A stretch of 64,000 nucleotides of DNA, from NCBI GenBank assembly GCA_019748235.1, contig JAIEPU010000110.1:1-64000 (forward strand). Direction: 5' to 3'. Every line of letters starts with the position of its first letter. The stretch's first letter is position 1. Below are positions 9,824 to 20,529 of the stretch, piece after piece. Made by a program: the position numbers and the translations under genes. The stretch is from a bacterium. GTDB taxonomy: Bacteria > Planctomycetota > Planctomycetia > Kolteriales > Kolteriaceae. The notes beneath the pieces were generated by a model. It worked only from the letters and a program-made list of their open reading frames with translations, ran no database searches and had not been told where the DNA came from.

Positions 9824-10465
9824 ATGCTGGTCGGATACATGCGAGTGAGTAAGGCCGATGGAAGCCAGGTCAATGACCTGCAGCGTGATGCCTTACTCGC
9901 GGCAGGAGTCCATGAACAGCATTTCTATGAAGACGCCGCTTCTGGCAAGCGGGACGATCGGCCAGGTCTTGCTGCTTGTTTCAAAGCATTACGAGAGGGT
10001 GATACGCTCCTCGTTTGGAAGCTTGATCGTCTCGGGCGTGATCTGCGGCACTTGGTCAATACGGTCCATGACCTCACCGCTCGCGGCATCGGCTTCAAGG
10101 TGCTTACCGGACATGGTGCGAGCATCGACACGACATCCGCCAGCGGCAAGCTGGTCTTTGGAATCTTTGCCGCGCTCGCTGAATTTGAGAGGGAACTCAT
10201 CATCGAGCGAACCAAGGCGGGGATGGCTGCCGCCCGCGCCCGTGGCCGGAATGGAGGAAGACCTTACAAGATGACCGCTGCAAAGCTCCGGCTCGCGATG
10301 GCCGCAATGGGCCAGTCGGAGACGAAGGTCGGGGAGTTGTGTGCCGAGCTGGGGATCACCCGGCAAACGCTTTATCGGCACGTTGATCCAAAAGGACTTC
10401 TTCGACCTGATGGCAAGAAGCTTCTGAACCGCCGGAGCAATGCCGTCCACGAAACCGCCCTATAG
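9824..10465 (+). CDS. Serine recombinase (resolvase/invertase family)
   Basis: MLVGYMRVSKADGSQVNDLQRDAL, VWKLDRLGRDLRHLV, C-terminal HTH ELGITRQTLYRHVDP. Confidence 0.93.
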   Translation: MLVGYMRVSKADGSQVNDLQRDALLAAGVHEQHFYEDAASGKRDDRPGLAACFKALREGDTLLVWKLDRLGRDLRHLVNTVHDLTARGIGFKVLTGHGASIDTTSASGKLVFGIFAALAEFERELIIERTKAGMAAARARGRNGGRPYKMTAAKLRLAMAAMGQSETKVGELCAELGITRQTLYRHVDPKGLLRPDGKKLLNRRSNAVHETAL

Positions 10466-10476
10466 ATGGAGCTGAT

Positions 10477-10857
10477 ATGGAAAACTTGCTGACCGTTGCC
10501 TTCGAGGCGCATAACGCCGAGAAGAATCACCATCGTCACTATCAAGTCACGGTGGGGCGCGATCTATTGGATGATTGGACGGTCTCCATTCGCTATGGCC
10601 GAACGGGCCAGGACGGGCGCGAATTGCGTTATGCCGCCGCCGAAGCCAAGCAAGTCCAAGCGATCATCCGCGAGAGGCTGCATCGACGGCTCTCCGCTCC
10701 TAAAAGGATCGGATGCCCCTATCGCCTCGCGGTGTTCAGTGCGGCACCGGGATTCGATGCGTCATGCTGGCTGCCGGGGGAAATCATGGTTCGCTTTCAA
10801 CCAACGAATGTTCTCCTTAGAGCCCAAAGCCGCAATATTTTCCTCTTTTGGAATTGA
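10477..10857 (+). CDS. WGR-domain protein
   Basis: HYQVTVGRDLLDDWTVSIRYGRTGQDGRELRY matches WGR-type motif. Confidence 0.7.
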   Translation: MENLLTVAFEAHNAEKNHHRHYQVTVGRDLLDDWTVSIRYGRTGQDGRELRYAAAEAKQVQAIIRERLHRRLSAPKRIGCPYRLAVFSAAPGFDASCWLPGEIMVRFQPTNVLLRAQSRNIFLFWN

Positions 10858-11109
10858 CACCTTCACACGCATCCCCACCACGGCCGAAACGGTAGACAGT
10901 TAAAGGAGATTTATTTCGCCCAGCCGACCTCGGAACAATTACGACAGCAGATACGGTGACCGAACTCGTTCTACTTCGAATTTTCGCTGGACAGATAGAC
11001 ATTTCGGAACGATGTCATACCAAATTTCTTATAGCGTTTCATGCGGCTGATAAATCATCGAAGAAGCAGATAGATTTTTGCCCCAAGTGAGGGACGAGCA
11101 GCACGCCCA

Positions 11110-12330
11110 ATGACTACAACTCATAACTCAACGCCTGACGACGCCACGAATCCATTTCTCGGCTATCTCTATCAGCTCAGATTTGCCCTTCTTGGTGGGC
11201 TTACTCTTCGCGACCCCTATGACAGTGTTGCCGTGGAATTCTTGGACGATGTACAATTCGCAACATCTAATGGCACGACCTTGCAGCTCCATCAACTCAA
11301 ACATTCGATTAATAAGAAATCCAGCCTTGGACCCAGATCAGAAAATCTTTGGAAGACAATCGGAAATTGGTCGAACAAGGTTTCTAATAAGCAAATCGAC
11401 CTCAACACGACTAACTTGTACCTCAATACTTCAGGGGCACTTACGTCACATAGCCCCCTTACACACTTAAAACTCCACAATCGCAATGAGGCAATGGCAA
11501 TCAGCGAACTTTTAGCTGCGGCCTCTTCGTCGTCCAATTCAGTGGTGAAAGATAATTTAGCAAAATTCCAATCTCTCAATCAGAGCGATCAACATCTGCT
11601 ATTATCTCAAATTATCGTACTAGATTCCGAAGTCAACATAATTGAGGCCGCCGACGAAATTGAGCGTGCATTAGCTATTTCGTCTCGCCCAGAAGACTTG
11701 AGCAAACACAGACAGTTTCTCGAAGGCTGGTTCTTTAGTCGGATAATTGAAAGTTTAACTGGAAATGACGCGAGGCTAATCGCTGTACAAGAGATTCGAA
11801 ATCACTCTGTTATAGTTCGTGATTTTCTCGTCACGGATGAATTGCCTGGGCTGCCAATCGCACCCATCCCTAAAGCAGAGTTTAACAATGAAGATCCAAG
11901 ATTATTCGTCGAGCAACTTCGAATAATCTGTGCGCGAGATGGGCGAATTCGAAGGGCCCAAACAGAACATTTTCAAGCGCTTACCAAACGATCAGAATGG
12001 TCTAGAGAAGGAAAACTTGCGATCGAAGAATTACCGAAATTCGACAGCCGCTTGATTGTGGAGTGGCAGATCCGACATGAATCAGCGTGCTCTAACTCGG
12101 AGGAAGCTGACAATGATACCATAATGCAAGAGGCCCAGCGTGTTTACAAATGGGTCGAAGAGGAAGCTCCCTCATCATCACAATTATATATTCGAAGATC
12201 ATTCTCCGAACCATTCTTGATCCGCGGCTCATATCATATGCTTTCTGACCGATTAGAAGTCGGATGGCACCCGAGATACAAGGAAATGCTCGCGAACAAT
12301 AGTTCAGACAATAAGGACGACAACCCATGA
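11110..12330 (+). CDS. ABC-three-component (ABC-3C) system effector-like protein with REase-like N-terminus
   Basis: GYLYQLRFALLGGLTLRDPYDSVAVEFLDDVQF...LQLHQLKHSIN...LWKTIGNWS (E...D...QxK pattern); overlaps next gene by 4 nt and is followed by middle component and DUF3732 ATPase. Confidence 0.75.
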   Translation: MTTTHNSTPDDATNPFLGYLYQLRFALLGGLTLRDPYDSVAVEFLDDVQFATSNGTTLQLHQLKHSINKKSSLGPRSENLWKTIGNWSNKVSNKQIDLNTTNLYLNTSGALTSHSPLTHLKLHNRNEAMAISELLAAASSSSNSVVKDNLAKFQSLNQSDQHLLLSQIIVLDSEVNIIEAADEIERALAISSRPEDLSKHRQFLEGWFFSRIIESLTGNDARLIAVQEIRNHSVIVRDFLVTDELPGLPIAPIPKAEFNNEDPRLFVEQLRIICARDGRIRRAQTEHFQALTKRSEWSREGKLAIEELPKFDSRLIVEWQIRHESACSNSEEADNDTIMQEAQRVYKWVEEEAPSSSQLYIRRSFSEPFLIRGSYHMLSDRLEVGWHPRYKEMLANNSSDNKDDNP

Positions 12331-12845
12331 TGCTGTCCAGTCTCTTTACCGAGCATCCATATCCCGACGAACTGTTAAACCTGTACAATCCAGCCTATGT
12401 GGCTTCGATTGTATATCTTGGCGGAAGAGCATTTCGATCAAAAACTAAACGCAATATTCCCATCTATTTTCCATATATTATATTTCCTCTTATCTCAATA
12501 GATTCTTGTCGTTGCCGACTTCCTTACAAAACGGGCAAATTGTCGGACTGGGCTCGTCAAAACGGCGACGTTCTGTTTGATTTTCCTGAACGAGTGCTCG
12601 CTCTACGCCCTTTCGTAACCTCGGGGTTGATTTATTTACAGTCTCATTCGTTGCTTAGGATAGATAACAATGCAATGACCTTGAATATTGTCTCTCGCAA
12701 GTCTCTTACAAGATCTTTAAGCAGCATCATACTCTCTTCCGAAGATGTTCGAGATGAACTCGAAAGAGCACCAGCTGCGGGACGCCTCTTGTCTGCCGAG
12801 GGAGAGGTGTCTTCCGTCTTGGCAATTTTTGGACTTAAACCATGA
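12327..12845 (+). CDS. ABC-3C system middle component
   Basis: Small protein between effector and DUF3732 ATPase with 4-nt start/stop overlaps on both sides; family assigned mainly by context. Confidence 0.65.
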   Translation: MMLSSLFTEHPYPDELLNLYNPAYVASIVYLGGRAFRSKTKRNIPIYFPYIIFPLISIDSCRCRLPYKTGKLSDWARQNGDVLFDFPERVLALRPFVTSGLIYLQSHSLLRIDNNAMTLNIVSRKSLTRSLSSIILSSEDVRDELERAPAAGRLLSAEGEVSSVLAIFGLKP

Positions 12846-14788
12846 CATTTCAAGTACTCAGCTTGAGTATCTATTCGCACGACAACCGAAGACGTGATGT
12901 TAATTTTCGACTTGGAAAGTTAAATATAATTACTGGACGGTCAGAAACCGGCAAATCGACATTAGTTTCAATAATTAATTATTGCTTGGGATCGGACAAG
13001 TATCAAATACCGGTAGATGTCATTCATGATAGCTGCTCTTGGTTCGGAGTGCTATTTGAAAAACCCGAATCGGGGGCTACTGTGTTTGTCGCCAGACCAA
13101 GACTTCCTGATAGTCAAAAAACCCATTCAGGAGCATGTGTCGTTCTGGGAGCGCGAGATCCTTTGGAATTCCATGAACTCTCTCTAAATGCAAATACCGA
13201 CGTTATTTTAAATACACTTGGTTCATTCTCAGGTATTGGTGACATTGAGACTGCTCCAGAAGAAGGACGGACTACAGAACCGATTCAACCAGGCATCAGG
13301 CACGCCAGGGATCTTATTTTGCAACCACAAAGTATTCTCGCGAGCGAGAAGCAGCTTCTCTATGGAACCGATGATTACTGGGAGAAAACTCATTTACGAG
13401 ACTGCATGCCCTACTTCCTTGGCGTTGTAACGGAAGACTTATCGCAAAAGAGGGCACGTATTCGGGATCTACGGCGAGAGGTTAAGTTACTCGAATTGCG
13501 CGAGCAGAAAATGTTGCAATTCTCAGATCGGGTCGTACTAGAAACGACAGTCCTGGTCGCGAAGGCCATTGATGCGGGCATGAGCATAATTCCGCCTGTA
13601 AACGGTGGTATCGAGAATGGATTACTGGCTGTTAAGAAGATTGCTGATTGGATTGAGTCAGAGGATACGGCAATTGCCTCAGAAGGCGAGGAACTCCCTC
13701 GACTTCGAGAAAGGCTTACCGAATTGGATCAAGAGATTGATGCAATAAGGTCCCAACTAGAATCTGCTGAAGCCTTCTCTATTAGGGCATCTACATTTGC
13801 TGGCGAAGGAGCAAGGCAAGATAGCCGCGTTAAGCTTATTTCGATATTTGGAAAAACAACCAACCCTCCAATGTGTCCGTTGTGCAATACAAAAATTGAT
13901 AAAGAGGACGCGGTTCTTGAACAGCTTATGGCATCATCTGAAAGATTGTCAGCCCAATTAGGTGCAGCTGAGCGGCAACGTCCACGACTAGCAAAGTATC
14001 TTGACGAGCTCAGAACCGAGGTTGCGACAAGGAAACAAGAATCGAATAATCTTAAAAGAGCGATCTATGCTCTAATCGAATCAAGTCGTGTATTACGCGA
14101 GCGACGCGAAGCTTCTTATAAACGAGCGAGAATATCAGGACAGGCGGCCGCCATTTTGGCGTCATTAGAGTCAGATTCGATTGCCGCAATTGATGCGCCG
14201 AGAAAACGTAAGCTTTTGCGCGAGCTCAAAATTCTCGAAGATTCTTTTGGCGACGATGCAATTGCCGAGAAAATGAGGGCTGCGGAGACAATTATTGCGT
14301 CTAGTGTTCAACGATATGCGAGTTCTATGAATCTAGCGCAAGCCGATACTCCACTTTTATTTGATATGAAAGAATTGACGCTTCGATTCGTAGTGGGCCT
14401 TCAATCAGTAACCTTAGAGCGAATTGGTGCGCAGAAAAACTGGGTTGGTTATCATATTGCAGTGATTCTCGCACTACATGACTGGTTTGTGAAGAATGAC
14501 AGGCCAATTCCCAGATTCGCCGTCTTTGACCAAGTGTCGCAACCATTCTTTTCGAACGAGAGCTTGTCTAACCCTGATCGTGCAGCAAAAGATTTGAAAG
14601 ATGAAGACCGAGAAGAAGTCTTGCAGATGATCGAAGAACTTTATAAATTTTGTATTCATAATATACAAAAAAGTCAGATCATTTTAACTGAGCATATTGA
14701 GAGCGATCAGCCTTGGTTTGTCGAGTCTGTCGTGGAAACTTGGCGTGGTGGTAATGCCTTAGTCCCAAATGACTGGCCGAGATTGTAA
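12842..14788 (+). CDS. DUF3732-type SMC/Rad50-like ABC ATPase of an ABC-3C system
   Basis: Walker A GKLNIITGRSETGKSTLVSIINYCLGS, mid-protein CPLCNTKI zinc-hook-like motif within coiled coil, C-terminal FAVFDQVSQPFF Walker B-like region. Confidence 0.85.
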   Translation: MTFQVLSLSIYSHDNRRRDVNFRLGKLNIITGRSETGKSTLVSIINYCLGSDKYQIPVDVIHDSCSWFGVLFEKPESGATVFVARPRLPDSQKTHSGACVVLGARDPLEFHELSLNANTDVILNTLGSFSGIGDIETAPEEGRTTEPIQPGIRHARDLILQPQSILASEKQLLYGTDDYWEKTHLRDCMPYFLGVVTEDLSQKRARIRDLRREVKLLELREQKMLQFSDRVVLETTVLVAKAIDAGMSIIPPVNGGIENGLLAVKKIADWIESEDTAIASEGEELPRLRERLTELDQEIDAIRSQLESAEAFSIRASTFAGEGARQDSRVKLISIFGKTTNPPMCPLCNTKIDKEDAVLEQLMASSERLSAQLGAAERQRPRLAKYLDELRTEVATRKQESNNLKRAIYALIESSRVLRERREASYKRARISGQAAAILASLESDSIAAIDAPRKRKLLRELKILEDSFGDDAIAEKMRAAETIIASSVQRYASSMNLAQADTPLLFDMKELTLRFVVGLQSVTLERIGAQKNWVGYHIAVILALHDWFVKNDRPIPRFAVFDQVSQPFFSNESLSNPDRAAKDLKDEDREEVLQMIEELYKFCIHNIQKSQIILTEHIESDQPWFVESVVETWRGGNALVPNDWPRL

Positions 14789-15331
14789 GAATTTAAAACG
14801 CGGTCCAACCTTATTATGAATGGATTCATTGGTCTCGCAGCATTTACATTACAATGATTCTGACGAAAAATGCGCCCTTTTGTCAGTATTTCTGTGTGAA
14901 CCAATCAACTAATTGACTGATATTAGTCGCATATAAATCATTAAAATTCTGCGTACTCACTTTATGGCGGTCGGGACTTCCCAGGCTTCGCTGTTCGCTC
15001 CGGTCGCTCTGCGACGAGCTGTTGCACCCTTCTCACCCCCTAGCGATGCGGCCTCTTCCCTTAATCACAAGTTAATTGGCTGACGCGGCACTTCTTCTCT
15101 GAACTATCAGGGGGCATATCCCCCGTGCTGTCAAGGATCGGGCCGGGCGTGATTGCACGGCCTCCTCCCAAGCTTCCGCGCGTTGCTTGTGCAGCATGGT
15201 CCCCTCCGCGCACCACGTCCTTGACCGCACTCCCCCTTGTTGGCTTCGGACTTCGTCCCCCCTTCGCCAGAGAACGCTCGCGCGTTCACGCGAATGGGAG
15301 TTTTCAAAGTTCAAGAAGGGAGAAAGCCATC

Positions 15332-16234
15332 ATGGCTACCGCAACCAGTACCCGCACCGACATCTATACCCGCATTACCTCTCGCATCATTGAGGAACTC
15401 GAAAAGGGAGTTCGCCCCTGGATGAAGCCGTGGAATGCCGAGCATGCGGTCGGACGCATCACGCGGCCACTTCGTCACAACGGGCAGCCATATCGGGGAA
15501 TCAACGTCATTCAACTTTGGATGACGGCCGAGTCTTCCGGGTTCATCTCGCCGTTCTGGCTGACATTCCAGCAAGCACGCGAGCTTGGAGGATTCGTCAA
15601 GAAGGGAGAGCACGGCACCCCCGTTGTGTATGCCAGCAGCTTCACGAAGAAGGAGGAGAACGAGCAAGGGGAAGAGACCGAACAGGAGATCGCCTTCCTG
15701 AAGGAGTACACCGTTTTCTGTGCCGATCAGTGCGAAGGACTGCCGCAGCACTTTTACCAACTCGCTGAGCAACCCAAGGAAACGATGGAGCGGATCGAAC
15801 AGGCCGAGCGGTTCTTTGCCAACACCAAGGCCGACATACGCACCGGGGGCAATCAAGCTTATTACGCCATTGCGACCGACAGTATCAAGATGCCCCCCTT
15901 TGAAACCTTCCGCGATGCCGAGAGCCACGCGGCCACCCTCGCCCATGAGCTGACCCACTGGACCCGCCACCCATTGCGACTTTATCGAGACCTCGGCCGG
16001 AAACGCTTCGGCGATGCTGGTTACGCGATCGAGGAACTGGTTGCCGAACTTGGCTCCGCTTTTCTCTGTGCCGATCTTTCGATCACGCCGGAGATTCGAG
16101 AGGATCATGCCGCCTACGTCGCTTGCTGGCTCAAGGTTTTGAAGGACGACAAGCGGGCGATATTCACGGCCGCTTCGCACGCGACCAAGGCCGTTGATTA
16201 TCTGCACTCACTGCAACCGCGACCTGAAATGTAA
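15332..16234 (+). CDS. ardC: ArdC-like antirestriction/ssDNA-binding protein with zincin-like domain
   Basis: DIYTRITSRIIEELEKGVRPWMKPWNAEH, RPLRHNGQPYRGINVIQLW, metallopeptidase-like ATLAHELTHWTRH; start at MATATSTRTD inside the longer ORF. Confidence 0.88.
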   Translation: MATATSTRTDIYTRITSRIIEELEKGVRPWMKPWNAEHAVGRITRPLRHNGQPYRGINVIQLWMTAESSGFISPFWLTFQQARELGGFVKKGEHGTPVVYASSFTKKEENEQGEETEQEIAFLKEYTVFCADQCEGLPQHFYQLAEQPKETMERIEQAERFFANTKADIRTGGNQAYYAIATDSIKMPPFETFRDAESHAATLAHELTHWTRHPLRLYRDLGRKRFGDAGYAIEELVAELGSAFLCADLSITPEIREDHAAYVACWLKVLKDDKRAIFTAASHATKAVDYLHSLQPRPEM

Positions 16235-16311
16235 TCGAACAGCTTCCCCCGGTCGCGCATCAGCGGCCGGGTTTCCTTTCTCATTCAATTCTTGTTCCGA
16301 GGACACTAGAC

Positions 16312-16506
16312 ATGGACCCGAACCAGACTTACCTCGACCTCATTGACGCGATGGAAGAGGAAGATCACGAGACCGCCCGCGCACTGGCCCTCGCCCTCAA
16401 GCGATGGATTAAAAGCGGCGGATTTCTGCCATATGAGTTCACGAAGGAAGAGATCGAAAACTATATCCTCGACGTCCTGCGGCGGACGGATTACTTGAAT
16501 GAGTAA
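16312..16506 (+). CDS. Small hypothetical protein
   Basis: 64-aa ORF following ardC on the same strand. Confidence 0.45.
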   Translation: MDPNQTYLDLIDAMEEEDHETARALALALKRWIKSGGFLPYEFTKEEIENYILDVLRRTDYLNE

Positions 16507-16598
16507 GAATCGGACGCGATGCTCGGCCTTAGCCGTTTAAAGGAGTACCGCTTTTCGTCGATATCTTATCCGATGAAGAGTGAAGATTGGCATGCTGC

Positions 16599-19500
16599 CT
16601 ATTCCGCTTCGTTCGATGGCAACTCAAAGGTACTTGCTATCGATCCCTGATCAGGCCCGAGGCGATAGATTCGGAGACCAAAGTCTTTTTCTTTTTTAAC
16701 CGCGAGAATCAGCATTTTACCTTTTGGGTGAAGAGCGAGGTTGAGAACCTCTTCGTTCGTTGATTCGAGTGTCAAAAGCTCAGACTTTGTAGGAACGTGC
16801 CAGAATTTGACTGTTTTCTCGGAATCGCGACTTACGAGAGTTTGGCTGTCGTGTGAAAACAAAACGTCTTCGACAGGACTATCATGAGCAATCAACCGGG
16901 CAGGAGGATCGTCAGATTTTAAATCCCAAAGGTAAATCACTGGCATGTGGCCACACCCAGCCATGAATTGGCCATTCGGAGAAACAACCATCCGATCGAT
17001 TTTATCCTTCATCGGACCGAAAACTCTCTGATATTGCTCATTCGGATGTTTTCGGAAAAAGAATCTCCTGGCACCATCCCTCTCAATCCAAATGTCTCCA
17101 TCCGGCGACGAAAACACCCCAATTAACTGGACATTATTCTGCCATTCATCAATTGCTTGGCCATTCTCGCTGTCGATGAGGATCGAGTGATCCATCACTC
17201 TGATTGCAAGTGCCTTCCCATCAGGTGAGTAAATGAACTGGTGCATGCCGGGTCGAGATTCACAAAGGCTCTTAATCACTTCGCCGTTTTCAGACGATCG
17301 AACAACAACTTTTCCATCGACTCCGAGCATCGCCAATTCATTACCCGACGGATCAAAAGCCGTGGGAAAGCGAACTTCGTATCCAAGTTGATTCGCCAAA
17401 ATCTCTGAGACAAAATCCTGAGTTATCGACCAGCATCTACGGCCTGTGTTCACGTCAAAAAGCGATGTCCGGACTTGCCCATTAAGAATTCGCTCACAGA
17501 GCATTAGCCATCTGCCGCAGGGAGAGAATCCGACAGCGATTGGATAGTATTTTAGAGGAGTATCGGAAGAATGACTTTGCTCAGGATTCTTCCAGATCCG
17601 AATCGTTCCATCCTTTCCTCCTGATACCATCCACTTACCATCAGGAGAAATGTCGGCGGTCAAAGCGCGGCCACTATGTCCAACAAAACACTCTCCGGTC
17701 GGATTATGCCCGCTCATAACCTCATCCAACTTCCATGTTTGAACTGATCCATCACGAAAAGTAGCGACTAGCAGGCCTACTTTCGAAGAATATCGAATAC
17801 TCTCGATGACACGGGATAACTTGAAGGATTTCATAATCTTACCGCTCGAAGAGTCACTGAAGCGAAGTTTGTTACCTCCACTTGTCACCACAATATTTTG
17901 ATTGACCGAGGCATGGCAGATTAATCCTGTCCCATCTATTGAATACTCACCCCCCCACCGCTCTGCTTCGCTCAAAGTCTCCGACTCAATTAAGACAATC
18001 TCCGATGGCGCTTTAGCAACCGCGATTAACTTACGCTCAGGAAGATAGCAAATCTCGGCTATCTCATTGGGATGCACTGGATCAATGGCTCGACTCTCAG
18101 CGGAGGGCTCCAGCGGAGGCGTCGCACGGGTATCGCCGGTGAGAGAATCGATCAACACAAGAATTCCGCCGTGGCCACCGACGGCTACACGGTGGGTATT
18201 TTCCAACCATTCGATGGCATATACCGGCCCGTCCAGGACTTTCTTGTTGAAGACAATTGAATAACCATCTGTCCGGTGAATCATGACACGGCCCGTTTCT
18301 CCGCCTACCGCTACGAATGCCCCATCTGCCGAAAACTCAGCCGCCTTCAGCGCCATACACGGTGCGTCAAATGCAATCTTGGTCTCCTTCCATGTCTTCA
18401 TATCCCAGAAAATGAGCCGAAAATCATTGCCGGCACTGATCATGAGATCTTGTGTGGGAGAGAATCGAACAGAGCGAACACCTCCGAAATTTGCTGGAAT
18501 GGCACGAACGCGGTCAACGTCGTTCATCAATGTGGTGAGAAGATCCCATTCAATTCCTTGATGGACTGGAGGTCGCACCAGCCGTTTTGCTTCTTCCAAA
18601 TGCGAAATCGTTTCCGTCTGGTTGCCTTGCGAATACGATTTTGCTGCATAACGGATGGCAGTGGCATATTCATGCTGCCGCTCCATTCCCTCCGCATTCG
18701 CAGCTGCCGCTTGCGCATCGTTGACTTTACGAGCATAGGAGTTTTGCTGGTCAAACATCATCCACGACAGGCCGCCAATGACCAGCAGACTGGCCATTCC
18801 AATTAATGTAAGGGCCGTAGCCCCAGGTGCACGTCGCACTCGCCTCACGCCGCGCTGCCAAACGCTTATGTGGCGAGCTTCGATTGGCTCGTGATTTAGA
18901 AATCGACGAATATCGTCGGCCAACTCCTTCGCGGACGGATAACGTCGACTGGGTGACTTTTCCAGACACTTAAAAACAATTGAATCAAGGTCTTTTGGAA
19001 CTGATTTCTTAATCGTCCGTATCGATGGCGGATCACTTTCGAGAATTTTGCGTCGAATTTGGTCGGCAGTGTCTCCCTCAAAGGGGCGGCGACCAGCGAG
19101 CATCTCGTACAAGATAACACCGAGCGAAAAGACATCGGAAGATGGCTTAGCATCACCGGACTCTCCGGCTGCTTGCTCGGGAGACATGTAGAAATCGGTA
19201 CCAACAAAGGCAATCGTCGTCGTCGCCTTCGAGAGTACCTCAACGATTCGACTTTGCCTGGCCATGCCGAAATCGGTGATAACGGGCTGGTAATGGAACT
19301 CACCGTCGGTTTCGAGCGGTCGCAGTAGGATGTTACTTGGTTTCAAGTCCCGGTGGGTGATATCCAGTTCATGCGCCTTTGCCATCGCGCACGCCACCTG
19401 ATGAATAATGATACCGGCGATTCGAGGAGTGACTGGGGAGTGACCTTTGATCCATTGGGCAAGGGTGGGACCCTCGATTAGGTCGAGGATGATGATAAAG

Positions 19501-19907
19501 GCGAGGCCGACATCGCCACCGTCATACACCTGAATAATGCCAGGATGCTTGAGGGCGGCGAGCGTCTTTGGCTCCCTTTCGAGATACTTCCCCAATTTCG
19601 GATTGAGCATCCAGGGCCAGGGACATTTGGCTGCGACCTTGCGGCCGAGATGAAGGTCAGTTGCTTGAAAGACCACCCCATGCGCGCCATGCCCGAGCAC
19701 CGCTTCAAGGCGGAATCTGCCTATCTGTAAGGGAACTGCTAGTGGTTCGGGGAAAATGCGGCTCTCGGAAGACTTTGCGTCTCTGTCCATGACGAAGTCG
19801 GTGAGGAACTCCAAGAGGCGCGAAATCTCTTTCGAGTCCTCTGACCGAAGATGCTTGCCGTTGGAGGTGACTTCACCGAAAGTGGAATCGTTACTGTTCT
19901 CCATCAT
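16599..19907 (-). CDS. Ser/Thr protein kinase with C-terminal WD40 repeats
   Basis: FRLEAVLGHGAHGVVFQATD, ITHRDLKPSNILL, ITDFGMAR; later WD40-like repeats (GKWMVSGGKDGTIRIWK). Start chosen at MMENSNDS. Confidence 0.9.
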   Translation of the reverse strand: MMENSNDSTFGEVTSNGKHLRSEDSKEISRLLEFLTDFVMDRDAKSSESRIFPEPLAVPLQIGRFRLEAVLGHGAHGVVFQATDLHLGRKVAAKCPWPWMLNPKLGKYLEREPKTLAALKHPGIIQVYDGGDVGLAFIIILDLIEGPTLAQWIKGHSPVTPRIAGIIIHQVACAMAKAHELDITHRDLKPSNILLRPLETDGEFHYQPVITDFGMARQSRIVEVLSKATTTIAFVGTDFYMSPEQAAGESGDAKPSSDVFSLGVILYEMLAGRRPFEGDTADQIRRKILESDPPSIRTIKKSVPKDLDSIVFKCLEKSPSRRYPSAKELADDIRRFLNHEPIEARHISVWQRGVRRVRRAPGATALTLIGMASLLVIGGLSWMMFDQQNSYARKVNDAQAAAANAEGMERQHEYATAIRYAAKSYSQGNQTETISHLEEAKRLVRPPVHQGIEWDLLTTLMNDVDRVRAIPANFGGVRSVRFSPTQDLMISAGNDFRLIFWDMKTWKETKIAFDAPCMALKAAEFSADGAFVAVGGETGRVMIHRTDGYSIVFNKKVLDGPVYAIEWLENTHRVAVGGHGGILVLIDSLTGDTRATPPLEPSAESRAIDPVHPNEIAEICYLPERKLIAVAKAPSEIVLIESETLSEAERWGGEYSIDGTGLICHASVNQNIVVTSGGNKLRFSDSSSGKIMKSFKLSRVIESIRYSSKVGLLVATFRDGSVQTWKLDEVMSGHNPTGECFVGHSGRALTADISPDGKWMVSGGKDGTIRIWKNPEQSHSSDTPLKYYPIAVGFSPCGRWLMLCERILNGQVRTSLFDVNTGRRCWSITQDFVSEILANQLGYEVRFPTAFDPSGNELAMLGVDGKVVVRSSENGEVIKSLCESRPGMHQFIYSPDGKALAIRVMDHSILIDSENGQAIDEWQNNVQLIGVFSSPDGDIWIERDGARRFFFRKHPNEQYQRVFGPMKDKIDRMVVSPNGQFMAGCGHMPVIYLWDLKSDDPPARLIAHDSPVEDVLFSHDSQTLVSRDSEKTVKFWHVPTKSELLTLESTNEEVLNLALHPKGKMLILAVKKEKDFGLRIYRLGPDQGSIASTFELPSNEAE

Positions 19908-20529
19908 CAAACCACCTTCGAAGCTGAGCGATGGCTGATTGGTACCGACGTCGCACGGTCCTTTCATCCACGCCTAGATTCGATGCAATCTCATTGAATT
20001 TCAATCCCTCCCAAAATCGAAGACCAAAAAGTAGTTGATCGTCAATGGGAAGCCGCTGGAAACAAATTTCAGCCCTTGTGAGATCTTCCTCTCGAATAGT
20101 CTGATCGAGAAGAGAACAGCTATCCTCATCCTTCTGCCGAGGAACGAGAATCTGTTGCCAAACATTTCGATGGAATCCTCGTCGCCGCGCAACACGTCTT
20201 CTCGCGTTAAGGAATTCCCATGACAGAGTGGACATTGCCCAGCGGCATAGCGATCGGTAGGTATCACCTTTGAACTCACCAAATCGGCTCGCAATCCGCA
20301 TCCAGGTATTCTGCGCGAAATCGGAGACGCTTCGCGAGGGGGTGCCAAACCCCTTTCCCACACACAGCGCGATCTTCTCTTGCAAATCGTGGAAGAGATG
20401 AGTGAACAATTCTTCTCGCGATCGATCACAACCAGCTTTCGATAGAGCAACCAATTGATCAAGGCGTGACTCGGGTTGGACCGTGTCATCCCCGTGCTTG
20501 AGCGTTCCTGCCGTCATACCACCACTCAT
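19891..20529 (-). CDS. ECF-type RNA polymerase sigma factor
   Basis: SDFAQNTWMRIASRFGEFKG..., FNEIASNLGVDERTVRRRYQSAIAQLRR region 4 HTH; overlaps kinase start; start chosen at MSGGMTAG. Confidence 0.8.
   Translation of the reverse strand: MSGGMTAGTLKHGDDTVQPESRLDQLVALSKAGCDRSREELFTHLFHDLQEKIALCVGKGFGTPSRSVSDFAQNTWMRIASRFGEFKGDTYRSLCRWAMSTLSWEFLNARRRVARRRGFHRNVWQQILVPRQKDEDSCSLLDQTIREEDLTRAEICFQRLPIDDQLLFGLRFWEGLKFNEIASNLGVDERTVRRRYQSAIAQLRRWFDDGEQ

Noticed and set aside
15106-15124. GGGGG-catat-CCCCC hairpin upstream of ardC
   Set aside because: Very short stem; may be a chance low-complexity feature.
15311-16207. 298-aa minus-strand ORF
   Set aside because: Antisense to the ArdC-like gene with clear motifs.
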